From UBA6770 sp965660875 (lineage in GTDB: Bacteria > Bacteroidota > Bacteroidia > Flavobacteriales_G > Salibacteraceae): a stretch of DNA of 64,000 nt. Below, one piece after another: positions 25,869 through 34,116 of the stretch; position 1 is the first letter of the stretch, and each line of letters begins with the position of its first letter. Location of the stretch: contig CBFIBQ010000001.1 in NCBI GenBank assembly GCA_965660875.1, positions 1-64,000 on the forward strand, in the 5' to 3' direction. The notes beneath the pieces were generated by a model, which worked only from the letters and a program-made list of their open reading frames with translations, was not told where the DNA came from and made no database searches. Position numbers and translations under genes: made by a program.

Positions 25869-26456
25869 ATGATTACAACAAAAAACACTTTGGAAATATC
25901 CGAACAAAAAGACGAGTCATTGATGCTTTCCATAGCAAATGGAAACAAAAAAGCCTTTGACGAAATTTATAACCGTTACGAAAAGAAGATGTTTTATTTC
26001 TTTTACCGCAAGCTCAATAACAATAGAGAAAAGGCAGAAGATTTTTTACATGATCTATTTATGAAATTGATAGAAAAGCCAGAGTATTTTGATAGTTCAA
26101 AAACTTTTATGCCTTGGTTTTATAGTGTCGCCCACAATATGGTTAAAAACGAATACAAAAAAATGGCCGTAAGAAAAGTTATGGATGCTGACGCGGAAAT
26201 TGGTCACTTTTCGGATAACGGATCAGACCCAGCAGGCAAAACAGATGAAGCCCTCTTTAAATCAAAACTATTTGAAGAACTTGCTCAACTGAACCAAGTA
26301 TCAAGTACTGCTTTTATTATGAAATATCATGAGGGATATTCGATAGAAGAAATAGCCGAATCATTAGGTATTAAAGAAGGTACGGTTAAATCAAAGCTGT
26401 TTTATGCAAAACAGAGTTTATCACAGAAACTAAAAATGTTTCAACCTAAAAAATAA
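25869..26456 (+). CDS. ECF-type RNA polymerase sigma factor
   Basis: This 195-aa sigma-70-family factor contains region 2 (about 20-95: AFDEIYNRYEKKMFYFFYRKL...EDFLHDLFMKL...FMPWFYSVAHNMVKNEYKK) and region 4 (about 130-190: YHEGYSIEEIAESLGIKEGTVKSKLFYAKQSL), with no region 3, as in ECF factors. An in-frame TTG at 25836 would add 11 residues; the ATG at 25869 is preferred. The next gene starts 3 bp after the stop and encodes a single-pass membrane protein, the usual position of an anti-sigma factor. The target promoters cannot be predicted. Confidence 0.9.
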   Translation: MITTKNTLEISEQKDESLMLSIANGNKKAFDEIYNRYEKKMFYFFYRKLNNNREKAEDFLHDLFMKLIEKPEYFDSSKTFMPWFYSVAHNMVKNEYKKMAVRKVMDADAEIGHFSDNGSDPAGKTDEALFKSKLFEELAQLNQVSSTAFIMKYHEGYSIEEIAESLGIKEGTVKSKLFYAKQSLSQKLKMFQPKK

Positions 26457-26459
26457 AGT

Positions 26460-26903
26460 ATGAAAGCGAATATCGAACGTTATTTTGAATTGGAAGAAAA
26501 AGCTCAAAAAAGTACACTCACTAAGGTTGAACAGGATGAACTGAATCGTTTAAACAAAAATTTTATGGATAAAGCACTCATTGAAAAAACATTAGAAAAT
26601 GATGGTATTCAGCTGAATAACTCTAGTGTCAAATCGCGACTGGATGAGGCCTTTGATAAGCGTTTCAATAGCAGCCAATCCGTCAAGCAAAACAACGTTA
26701 TTCCAATTAACCAAGGGGTTTTAAGGTTATTTAGCCCTCCTATAAATTGGGCCGCTGTAGCAAGTGTTGCTGCTGTTTTTATGGTGTTCTTTATGTTACG
26801 ACCTAGTGAGACGCCTAAACACAATAATCCGCTATTGGCAGATACCGCCATTCACCATGGAGCAGACACTACAAATATCCCTACCGATACACTATTGTAC
26901 TAA
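26460..26903 (+). CDS. Putative anti-sigma factor, single-pass membrane protein
   Basis: This 147-aa protein has a cytoplasmic helical N-terminus (about 1-75), one membrane helix (about 97-113, WAAVASVAAVFMVFFML) and a short, polar periplasmic tail with many Thr and His. It is co-transcribed with the ECF sigma gene (3 bp apart), and this topology fits an anti-sigma factor. The zinc-binding HxxxCxxC of ZAS proteins is absent, and no FecR-like C-terminus is present. The call therefore rests on position and topology, not on a conserved domain. Confidence 0.6.
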   Translation: MKANIERYFELEEKAQKSTLTKVEQDELNRLNKNFMDKALIEKTLENDGIQLNNSSVKSRLDEAFDKRFNSSQSVKQNNVIPINQGVLRLFSPPINWAAVASVAAVFMVFFMLRPSETPKHNNPLLADTAIHHGADTTNIPTDTLLY

Positions 26904-26905
26904 AC

Positions 26906-26935
26906 AAAAAAGGCCTTCAATTGAAGGCCTTTTTT
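26906..26935. terminator. Bidirectional terminator, 30-bp perfect palindrome
   Basis: A-rich and T-rich ends flank the palindrome AGGCCTTCAATTGAAGGCCT (26911-26930). It works for both the sigma operon and the convergent bacilliredoxin gene. Confidence 0.85.
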
Positions 26936-26954
26936 AAAAAACAAATGTGCTTTT

Positions 26955-27368
26955 CTAGCAATATTCATTAAAAGCTGCTGTAAGGTTCTCAGCAATCATT
27001 TCAGCAGGACGTCCTTCTATGTGGTGTCGCTCTATAAAATGAACCAGCTTACCGTCCTTAAACAAGGCCATACTTGGCGAACTTGGAGGGTAAGGCAGCA
27101 TATATTTTCTAGCTTGTTCGGTTGCTTCAGCATCAACACCGGCAAATACGGTGACTAATTTATTTGGCTTTTTTTCGTTTTGAACGGCCATTTTTGCTGC
27201 TGGCCTTGCATTTGCTGCAGCACAACCACAAACTGAATTTACAACTACTAATACACTTCCATCGCTATTATTTAAGGCGCCATCTACATCACTTGGAGCG
27301 GTTAATTGCTCAAACCCAACACTGGTCAGGTCTTCTTTCATGGGGGCTACTAATTCTGGTGGATACAT
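26955..27368 (-). CDS. BrxA/BrxB-family bacilliredoxin
   Basis: This 137-aa thioredoxin-like protein of the YphP/YqiW (DUF1094) family contains the redox motif CGC in NSVCGCAAANARPA (near residue 49) and ends in ITS-like ENLTAAFNEYC with a terminal Cys. In Bacillus such proteins remove bacillithiol from S-bacillithiolated proteins. Homologues are common in Bacteroidota, where bacillithiol use is also known. It is monocistronic between a terminator and pyk, with an exact -7 box 23 nt upstream. Confidence 0.92.
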   Translation of the reverse strand: MYPPELVAPMKEDLTSVGFEQLTAPSDVDGALNNSDGSVLVVVNSVCGCAAANARPAAKMAVQNEKKPNKLVTVFAGVDAEATEQARKYMLPYPPSSPSMALFKDGKLVHFIERHHIEGRPAEMIAENLTAAFNEYC

Positions 27369-27391
27369 AACTTCTTGTTTTTAAATTTCTT

Positions 27392-27399
27392 CAAAATTA
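27392..27399 (-). promoter_or_regulatory. -7 promoter element of the bacilliredoxin gene
   Basis: The minus strand reads TAATTTTG, an exact TAnnTTTG match, 23 nt before the ATG. Confidence 0.5.
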
Positions 27400-27437
27400 G
27401 CCCATAAATGTGCTTGATAAGCGTTAAAGTTTCTTGT

Positions 27438-28859
27438 CTAACGTATGTGCGAGATACGTAACATGTTTGACATACCTTTTTTAGCAATTGGCATACTTGC
27501 AATGTGAATTACAAAATCACCCAACTCTACGTATTTATAATCTTTCAAAAAGAGTTTTATCTCGTCTATTGTATGATCGGTGCTTACAAACTCGTTATAA
27601 TAAAATGCCTTTACACCCCAAACTAAGCTGAGCATATCGAGGATTTTACGATTGGCGGTAAACACAAAAATAAACCCGTTAGGACGATAGCTCGCTGTTT
27701 TGAATGCGGTATACCCTGAGAAGGTCATACTTACAATACCTGTTGCGTGGGCCGTTTTTGCAAGTCCAGCCGCACTATTGCAAATCGAATCAGTTATAAA
27801 ACGCTCCGGAACGTCCTCTGGGTATATTTCCGTATTGTAAATTTGATCCGATTGTTCGATTCGCAATACAATCTTCATCATAGTACTCACCACCTCTACG
27901 GGGTACTTTCCTACGGAAGTCTCGCCACTCAACATGACCGCATCTGCGCCATCTAATACAGCATTTGCCACATCATTGACCTCAGCCCTGCTTGGAGCAA
28001 AGCTGTCAATCATAGACTCCATCATTTGCGTGGCAATAATGACCGGTTTCGCTTTATTTCGACACTGTTTAACAATACTTTTTTGTATCAATGGCACTTC
28101 TTGTAGCGGTATCTCTACGCCCAAATCGCCTCGCGCAACCATGAGTGCATCCGCTTCGGTAATAATGCCGTCTAAATTTTGAACGGCTTCAGGTTTTTCG
28201 ATTTTAGCAATCACCTTGCTCGATTTGCCCGCTTTTGCTATTCTGGTTTTTAGTTCAATGACATCTTCGGCACTGCGCACAAATGATAAGCCTATCCACG
28301 GAATATCGTGCTCCAAAGCAAAAGCTAAATCAACCAAATCCTTTTCGGTTAAACAGGGCATAGAAATTTTGGTGTCGGGCAAGTTCACTCCTTTGCGAGA
28401 CTTTAAAAGCCCACCAAAAATTACCTTCGCTTGAACGTTAGCTTCTGCGTCCGACTCTACAATTTCAAATTTTAATTTCCCATCATCAAGCAAGATGTGT
28501 TCCCCTGGCTGCACATCTTTTGGAAAATCCTTGTAATTTATCCATATCGCGTCTGTGTTGGATTTATCGGTAGAAAATTGAATCAAGTCGCCCAAAGCAA
28601 CTTCGCGACCTTCTCCCATGTCTCCTATTCGAATTTTAGGGCCCTGTAGGTCCGCCAAAATACCCACATGCACCTCTAACTCCTTTTCTATACTGCGTAT
28701 GTGTTCAATTACCTCCAAGTGGTCTTCATGTGTGCCATGAGAGAAATTGATGCGACAAACATTAACCCCTGTCTCAATTATTTGCTGTAAAACTTCACGA
28801 GAACTTGTTGCGGGACCTATGGTTGCAATGATTTTCGTTTTATTCTCTAAATATTTCAT
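27438..28859 (-). CDS. pyk: Pyruvate kinase
   Basis: This enzyme converts phosphoenolpyruvate and ADP to pyruvate and ATP, the last step of glycolysis, in the cytoplasm. It has the expected 473 aa and key motifs: TKIIATIGPATSS at the N-terminus, INFSHG, the catalytic Lys region SKVIAKIEKPEAVQN, MVARGDLGVEIP with metal and ADP ligands, and KPVIIATQMMESM. The C-terminal domain is present but short, as usual in this phylum. It ends the conserved cluster acpP-fabF-rnc-IPExxxDY-pyk; only 2 bp separate it from the IPExxxDY gene, so translation is probably coupled. Confidence 0.97.
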   Translation of the reverse strand: MKYLENKTKIIATIGPATSSREVLQQIIETGVNVCRINFSHGTHEDHLEVIEHIRSIEKELEVHVGILADLQGPKIRIGDMGEGREVALGDLIQFSTDKSNTDAIWINYKDFPKDVQPGEHILLDDGKLKFEIVESDAEANVQAKVIFGGLLKSRKGVNLPDTKISMPCLTEKDLVDLAFALEHDIPWIGLSFVRSAEDVIELKTRIAKAGKSSKVIAKIEKPEAVQNLDGIITEADALMVARGDLGVEIPLQEVPLIQKSIVKQCRNKAKPVIIATQMMESMIDSFAPSRAEVNDVANAVLDGADAVMLSGETSVGKYPVEVVSTMMKIVLRIEQSDQIYNTEIYPEDVPERFITDSICNSAAGLAKTAHATGIVSMTFSGYTAFKTASYRPNGFIFVFTANRKILDMLSLVWGVKAFYYNEFVSTDHTIDEIKLFLKDYKYVELGDFVIHIASMPIAKKGMSNMLRISHIR

Positions 28860-28861
28860 GT

Positions 28862-29269
28862 TTATAAAAGTAAGTTTTGTTTTGAGCGCAACTCCTTTGG
28901 ATTTACCTCTATTGCTGATAACACCTCATTCAATTTACAGAGCTCACCAATAAACTCTCTTTTTCTTGAGCGCTCGTATACTCCATCAATTATCAAGAAA
29001 TAATCAATGTCTTTTTTTTCTGGAATTAATAAGCCGTTATCGCTTCTGTTGGATAGGAGATAATAAAAAAGCTCTTGATGTTCAATAGAATAGGTGTAAT
29101 AAGAGAAGTTTTGTTGTTCTTCCTTGTTGGTGATTGTGTATGGTGCTTGTTTTACAAAGCTCAACTCAAAGTTTTTGTTCAGAGCCCACGCCAAACGATA
29201 ATCCTTAAAATGACAGAACAGACCTATTAACTGAAAGTCATAATCGTATTCAAAATCGAGCGTTGCCAT
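28862..29269 (-). CDS. IPExxxDY family protein
   Basis: This 135-aa protein carries the family-defining motif IPEKKDIDY near residue 82. The family is restricted to Bacteroidota and is nearly always found between rnc and pyk, as here; no biochemical function is known. The rest is a mixed alpha/beta globular sequence without signal peptide or membrane helix, so it should be cytoplasmic. Placement between RNase III and pyruvate kinase suggests shared expression rather than a proven shared role. Confidence 0.9.
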   Translation of the reverse strand: MATLDFEYDYDFQLIGLFCHFKDYRLAWALNKNFELSFVKQAPYTITNKEEQQNFSYYTYSIEHQELFYYLLSNRSDNGLLIPEKKDIDYFLIIDGVYERSRKREFIGELCKLNEVLSAIEVNPKELRSKQNLLL

Positions 29270-29333
29270 ACTGCAATAATATGGTTTTTAAGGTTGTTCA
29301 TCTAGCTTAAAATGTAATGGTTTTTTTAAGGAT

Positions 29334-30041
29334 TCACTGAATATTTAATGCGCTTAATGCCGCTTGACTAGCCTTTTGACTGGCCTCTTTTTTATTGCTT
29401 GCTGTTCCTTTACCAACGCACTTTTCATCTACAATTACTTCAGCACTAAACTGCCTTCGGTTATCCTTAATAGACTCCTTTACTTTAAAGCTTAGTTGAA
29501 CTTTTTCTTTTTGCGCCCATTCCAATAAGGTGCTTTTATAATTCACAGACTTAGTTTTTAAAGCATCAATAGAAACATGCGCAAGTATAAAGTTAGAAAC
29601 CGAAAGTTTCGCTTGCTCAATCCCCTGGTCCAAATAAATAGCACCTATCAGTGCCTCTAAGCAATTACCGGGAATCGAAGTATTTTCTACATCAACTCCA
29701 CCATCAGTTTTTATATACTGGTTTAGGCCCATTCTTTTGGCACACAAGTTCAAATTTTTTCGATTAACAATAGAGGCTCTGTGTTTTGTTAGTGTCCCTT
29801 CTTGTCCATTAGTAAATTCCTTCATGAGCCATTCTGCAATTACCACATCCAGTACGCTATCTCCCAAAAACTCTAAGCGTTCGTTGTTCTTTGTCTCATT
29901 ACTATTTCTATTCACCGAACGATGAATGAGGGCCCTCTTGTACAAAACCTCTTCCTTGGGATAAAATCCCAACAATGTATAAATGGACTCAGAAAATTTG
30001 GATTGTTTCTTTTTCGGTCGAAAGAAACTTTTGAGGGACAC
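29334..30041 (-). CDS. rnc: Ribonuclease III
   Basis: This double-stranded RNA endonuclease processes rRNA precursors and structured RNAs. The 235-aa protein has the nuclease domain with signature NERLEFLGDSVLDVV (near residue 55), the second acidic cluster in NCLEALIGAIYLDQG, and a C-terminal dsRNA-binding domain (about 160-233, YKSTLLEWAQKEKVQLSFKV...KGTASNKKEASQKASQAAL). It starts 5 bp after the fabF stop, so it is in the acpP-fabF operon, the order typical of Flavobacteriales. Confidence 0.96.
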   Translation of the reverse strand: MSLKSFFRPKKKQSKFSESIYTLLGFYPKEEVLYKRALIHRSVNRNSNETKNNERLEFLGDSVLDVVIAEWLMKEFTNGQEGTLTKHRASIVNRKNLNLCAKRMGLNQYIKTDGGVDVENTSIPGNCLEALIGAIYLDQGIEQAKLSVSNFILAHVSIDALKTKSVNYKSTLLEWAQKEKVQLSFKVKESIKDNRRQFSAEVIVDEKCVGKGTASNKKEASQKASQAALSALNIQ

Positions 30042-30046
30042 CTTCT

Positions 30047-31300
30047 TTACCCTTTAAACTTTTTTACAAGAACAGATGCGTTATGACCACCAAACCCAAA
30101 AGTATTGCTCAAGGCATAATTTACCACTCTTTCTTGAGCTTCGTTGAAAGTAAAGTTTAATCGAGCATCTAATTCTGGATCGTCTGTAAAGTGATTGATA
30201 GTAGGAGGTACAATATCATTGAAAACAGAAAATATTGAAGCGATGGACTCAATAGCACCTGCCGCTCCAAGTAAATGTCCCGTCATAGATTTGGTTGAAG
30301 AAATATTCAAGTCGTAGGCATGGTCTTTAAAAACGCCTTGTATTGCTTTGGTTTCAGCAATATCTCCAAGAGGTGTTGACGTTCCGTGCACATTAATGTA
30401 ATCCACGTCTTCAGGGTTCAAGTGCGCGTCACTTAAGGTGTTGCGCATAACGTTTAATGCGCCTAAACCTTCGGGGTGTGGTGCCGTAATGTGATGCGCA
30501 TCAGCAGACATGCCTCCGCCTACAACCTCTGCATAAATTTTAGCCCCTCGAGCTTTTGCATGTTCGTATTCCTCAAGAATTAAAGCACCCGCTCCTTCAC
30601 CCAATACGAACCCTTCACGATCTTTGTCAAAAGGACGAGAAGCGGTTTCGGGAGAATCGTTTCGAGTAGAAAGCGCTTTTAACGCATTAAACCCACCGAT
30701 TCCTGCTTCAATAACTGAAGCTTCTGAACCTCCAGTAACAAAAGCATCGGCTTTTCCTAAACGGATGTAATTGAACGCATCAATTATGGAGTTTGTGGAA
30801 GATGCACATGCAGAAACCGTACTATAATTTGGACCTCTAAACCCATGTTTCATCGAAATTTGACCACTAGCTATGTCAGCAATCATTTTTGGGATAAAAA
30901 ATGGGTTAAATCGTGGCGTTCCGTCGCCTTCCACAAAGTTTTGAACCTCGTTTTGAAAGGTATGAATTCCACCAATTCCCGAAGCCCAAATGACCCCGAT
31001 ACGATCGGGGTCTTGAGTTTCTATGCTTAAACCTGAATCTTTCACGGCCTCATCAGACGCAACCATAGCATACTGAGTAAACGGATCCATTTTTCGTTGA
31101 TCTTTTCTGTGAATGAAATCATTCACGTCAAAGTTTTTCAACTCACAGGCGAACTGTGTTTTGAATTGAGAGGCATCAAAACGCGTAATTGGAGCGGCGC
31201 CGCTTACGCCGTTTATTAGTCCATTCCAGTATTCATCAGCATTGTTTCCAATAGCCGTTAGAGCACCAATTCCAGTTACTACTACACGCTTTAATTCCAT
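30047..31300 (-). CDS. fabF: 3-oxoacyl-ACP synthase II
   Basis: This condensing enzyme elongates acyl-ACP with malonyl-ACP in fatty-acid synthesis. At 417 aa it has the normal length and the catalytic Cys-His-His set: Cys in STVSACASSTNS, His in NVHGTSTPLGD and His in TKSMTGHLLGAAGA. The opening RRVVVTGIGALTAIGNN-like segment is also typical. It lies 42 bp downstream of acpP, its carrier-protein substrate, and 5 bp upstream of rnc. Confidence 0.97.
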   Translation of the reverse strand: MELKRVVVTGIGALTAIGNNADEYWNGLINGVSGAAPITRFDASQFKTQFACELKNFDVNDFIHRKDQRKMDPFTQYAMVASDEAVKDSGLSIETQDPDRIGVIWASGIGGIHTFQNEVQNFVEGDGTPRFNPFFIPKMIADIASGQISMKHGFRGPNYSTVSACASSTNSIIDAFNYIRLGKADAFVTGGSEASVIEAGIGGFNALKALSTRNDSPETASRPFDKDREGFVLGEGAGALILEEYEHAKARGAKIYAEVVGGGMSADAHHITAPHPEGLGALNVMRNTLSDAHLNPEDVDYINVHGTSTPLGDIAETKAIQGVFKDHAYDLNISSTKSMTGHLLGAAGAIESIASIFSVFNDIVPPTINHFTDDPELDARLNFTFNEAQERVVNYALSNTFGFGGHNASVLVKKFKG

Positions 31301-31342
31301 CCGCTATTACGATTAGGTTCTATTTCCAATAAAAGAGAGCGC

Positions 31343-31579
31343 TTATTTTACGTTCTCACTAATGTATTTTACTGCATCACCAACAGTGCCGATATTCTCA
31401 GCGTGATCATCTGGTATTGCAATATTGAATTCTTTTTCGAATTCCATTATTAATTCAACAGTGTCTAAAGAATCTGCACCAAGGTCATTGGTGAAGCTAG
31501 CCTCTTGGGTAACCTCTGATTCTTCAACTCCTAATTTATCTACAATAATTGCGATCACTTTGTTTGAAACGTCTGACAT
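31343..31579 (-). CDS. acpP: Acyl carrier protein
   Basis: This 78-aa acidic helical protein carries growing acyl chains on 4'-phosphopantetheine attached to Ser in DLGADSLDTVELIMEFE (near residue 37). It is the first gene of the conserved cluster. Upstream, in about 100 bp of AT-rich DNA, lie a near-consensus -7 box (31615-31622, TTTCTTTG on the minus strand) and the 12-bp motif described at 31659-31670, both on the gene's strand. Confidence 0.97.
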   Translation of the reverse strand: MSDVSNKVIAIIVDKLGVEESEVTQEASFTNDLGADSLDTVELIMEFEKEFNIAIPDDHAENIGTVGDAVKYISENVK

Positions 31580-31658
31580 TTTAATTCAGTTTTAAATTTG
31601 AAAATTATGTTGCAAAGAAAAATATTTATTTAAATATATTCAATGTTTTTTTTATTAC

Positions 31659-31670
31659 TTGATTATCAGT
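31659..31670 (-). promoter_or_regulatory. Recurrent 12-bp motif, copy 2
   Basis: On the acpP strand it reads ACTGATAATCAA, centred 85 nt before the acpP ATG and about 42 nt before the candidate -7 box. Confidence 0.45.
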
Positions 31671-31679
31671 TTTTTAAGT

Positions 31680-32711
31680 CTAAAAAGCGCTTTTAAATTG
31701 ATTTAAGAAGCGAATATCATTTTCAAAAAACATACGGATATCGTCAATTCCGTATCGATTCATTGCTATTCGCTCTATACCCATTCCAAAAGCATAGCCC
31801 GAGTATTCATCGGGATTAATTCCACAATTTTTAAGAACGTTAGGGTCAACCATTCCACAACCCATTATTTCTAACCAACCGGTTCCTTTTGTAATTCGGT
31901 AATCCGATTCGCTCTCTAAGCCCCACCAAACATCTACCTCTGCACTTGGTTCGGTAAATGGAAAATAGGATGGTCGCATCCTAATTTTTGCTTTTGGGCC
32001 AAAGAATTCACTCGCAAAATACTGTAAAGTCTGCATTAAATCGGCAAAACTTACTCCTTTATCAATATAAAGCCCTTCAATTTGGTGAAAAATACAATGC
32101 GATCGAGCCGATATGGCCTCATTCCTGAAGACTTTTCCAGGAGAAATCGTGCGAATTGGCGGTTTGCCTCCTTCCATTACGCGCACTTGAACCGAACTCG
32201 TGTGTGTTCTTAACACTAAGTCATCCTCTCCATTCTTGTTTTCCACAAAAAAGGTGTCCTGCATGTCTCTTGCTGGATGTTCTTCTGGAAAGTTTAGCGC
32301 ACTAAAGTTATGCCAGTCGTCTTCTACTTCTGGTCCTTCTGAAATTGAAAAACCAATACCAGCAAAAATATCTATGATCTCTTGACGCACCAATGATATG
32401 GGGTGGCGCGAACCCAATTCTTTAAAATTTCCTGGAAGGGTTAAATCATTGACTGAATGCTCATCATTTGTATCCGTTTCAACTGAACTTTTTAATTCAA
32501 GGATTTTTTCTTGAGCAAAGGTTTTTAGCTCATTTAGTTGCTTTCCAAATTCCTTTTTTTGATCGTTAGGAACAGACTTAAACGCGGCAAAAAGCTGTTT
32601 TAAAACCCCCTTTTGACCCAAGAATTTAATACGGAGTGCTTCCGCTTCTTCAGCAGAGTTGACTACTGTTTTTTCAAGTTCTTCCTTATATAATTGCAGT
32701 TGTTCTAGCAT
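31680..32711 (-). CDS. pheS: Phenylalanyl-tRNA synthetase alpha subunit
   Basis: This subunit carries the class II catalytic core that charges tRNA-Phe. The 343-aa protein has an N-terminal coiled coil (about 1-85), motif 2 (HTSSVQVRVME...FRNEAISARSHCIFHQIEGLYID) and motif 3 in YAFGMGIERIAMNRYGI. No pheT is adjacent in the window; the subunit genes are often separated in this phylum. It ends 100 bp before acpP and has its own exact -7 box. Confidence 0.96.
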   Translation of the reverse strand: MLEQLQLYKEELEKTVVNSAEEAEALRIKFLGQKGVLKQLFAAFKSVPNDQKKEFGKQLNELKTFAQEKILELKSSVETDTNDEHSVNDLTLPGNFKELGSRHPISLVRQEIIDIFAGIGFSISEGPEVEDDWHNFSALNFPEEHPARDMQDTFFVENKNGEDDLVLRTHTSSVQVRVMEGGKPPIRTISPGKVFRNEAISARSHCIFHQIEGLYIDKGVSFADLMQTLQYFASEFFGPKAKIRMRPSYFPFTEPSAEVDVWWGLESESDYRITKGTGWLEIMGCGMVDPNVLKNCGINPDEYSGYAFGMGIERIAMNRYGIDDIRMFFENDIRFLNQFKSAF

Positions 32712-32724
32712 AACTCAGCGGCGG

Positions 32725-32732
32725 CAAAAATA
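32725..32732 (-). promoter_or_regulatory. -7 promoter element of pheS
   Basis: The minus strand reads TATTTTTG, an exact TAnnTTTG match, 13 nt before the ATG. Confidence 0.5.
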
Positions 32733-32772
32733 GTAATCTTCATTGTCCAGCCAATCTTTGATATTCTTTTGT

Positions 32773-34011
32773 TTAGGCCGTTTCCAATGTTATGAGCGTA
32801 ATCTCTGGCATTATTCCTACTCGACCCGGAAAACCAATAAAACCAAAGCCTCGATTTACATATAAATATTCGCTTCCTTCTTGATACAAACCTGCCCAAC
32901 GTGGGTAACGATATTTTACTGGACTCCACTTAATAAATCCCGGAATTTCAACTCCAAACTGCATCCCGTGTGTGTGACCACTAAGTGTTAAATCAAATTT
33001 TTTATTGTGCGGTCTAACCTTCTCATCCCAATGGCTTGGGTCATGCGACAACAATACTTTGAAATCTGCTTCAGTATTTCCCGTAGCTTTATCCAAATCT
33101 CCTAATTGCGGAAACGGATCATTTCCCCAGTTTTCAACGCCAACCAACTGAATTTGCTCACCGTTTTTTTCTATGAATGCATGTTCATTCTTCAATAACT
33201 TAAAACCCATTTGCTCATGCACATCGTCCATGAGTTGTTGATCGTTGATTCGATCTTGCTCGGTTGGCCATTGGCGATAGATACCGTAATCGTGGTTCCC
33301 CTTTGTTGAATAGACACCATGTTTGGCCTTTAACGCTTTAAACACATCAATAAATGGCAGCACTTCTTCTGTTCTGCCGTTAACCAAATCACCTGTGAAA
33401 GCAATGAGGTCTGCATTCAAATCATTAACCATTTGTACACCACGCTTAACCTCATCGATACTATCAAAACTTCCTGAATGAATATCCGACAATTGGGCAA
33501 TAGTGAAACCATCAAATGATTTTGGAAGATTGGGGAACTTCAAATTCACCCTTCGGACTTGATAGGCATATTTACCAAATGTAATGCCGTTAATCATTGA
33601 GATGAAAGGTATTCCAGCAACCACTAACCCTGCATTTTTCACAAATTTTCTTCGAGTTGGATTGTAATTCAAATCCTTTTTCTTAATTAATTGAACACCC
33701 AAAACTGGAAGCCCCAGTATCCAATCGATTAATACGATTAGTCCCAGAATAATTTTTCCAATCATCATGGAAAAAGACGCACCCATTACCCAATTCTGCA
33801 ATGCACTTGGAAACACGGGCGGGTTATTCAAACGATAAAAAACCGCCGCTAATCCAGCAATCACAAACAGTTCGGTAATTAAAAAAGTCCACCTAACTTT
33901 ATTCCAGAATGCTTTTTCTCGGTACCAATGTTTGAATCTTAGGTAGGTAATTACGCTTAAAAACAGGTAAATACCAATTGAAAAAAGAAACGCAATTAAT
34001 CGGGGATTCAT
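32773..34011 (-). CDS. Membrane-anchored metallophosphoesterase (YkuE/YaeI-like)
   Basis: The protein has about four N-terminal membrane helices (residues 5-130), a short basic stretch with a TAT-like RRKFVKNAGL, and a calcineurin-like phosphoesterase domain. The metal motifs are all present: LSDIHSG, FTGDLVNG, KGNHDYG, LSHDP and LSGHTHGMQFG. YaeI and YkuE homologues act on envelope phospholipid or wall substrates, but the substrate is not proven here. The ATG at 34011 is preferred to a TTG three codons upstream that falls in a -7-like box (34018-34025). It is divergent from moaA. Confidence 0.9.
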   Translation of the reverse strand: MNPRLIAFLFSIGIYLFLSVITYLRFKHWYREKAFWNKVRWTFLITELFVIAGLAAVFYRLNNPPVFPSALQNWVMGASFSMMIGKIILGLIVLIDWILGLPVLGVQLIKKKDLNYNPTRRKFVKNAGLVVAGIPFISMINGITFGKYAYQVRRVNLKFPNLPKSFDGFTIAQLSDIHSGSFDSIDEVKRGVQMVNDLNADLIAFTGDLVNGRTEEVLPFIDVFKALKAKHGVYSTKGNHDYGIYRQWPTEQDRINDQQLMDDVHEQMGFKLLKNEHAFIEKNGEQIQLVGVENWGNDPFPQLGDLDKATGNTEADFKVLLSHDPSHWDEKVRPHNKKFDLTLSGHTHGMQFGVEIPGFIKWSPVKYRYPRWAGLYQEGSEYLYVNRGFGFIGFPGRVGIMPEITLITLETA

Positions 34012-34104
34012 AGCCTGCAAAGGTGTGCGGATTGCTTTTTGTAAATTGTTAGAAATACATAAATGACGCTGCGCTTTTCATTTAAAATATTCTTGTGCGC
34101 CCAT

Positions 34105-34112
34105 TATATTTG
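34105..34112 (+). promoter_or_regulatory. -7 promoter element of moaA
   Basis: TATATTTG is an exact TAnnTTTG match, 4 nt before an in-frame GTG at 34117. It lies inside the frame of an earlier ATG (34063), which argues against that start. Confidence 0.5.
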
Positions 34113-34116
34113 CAAA

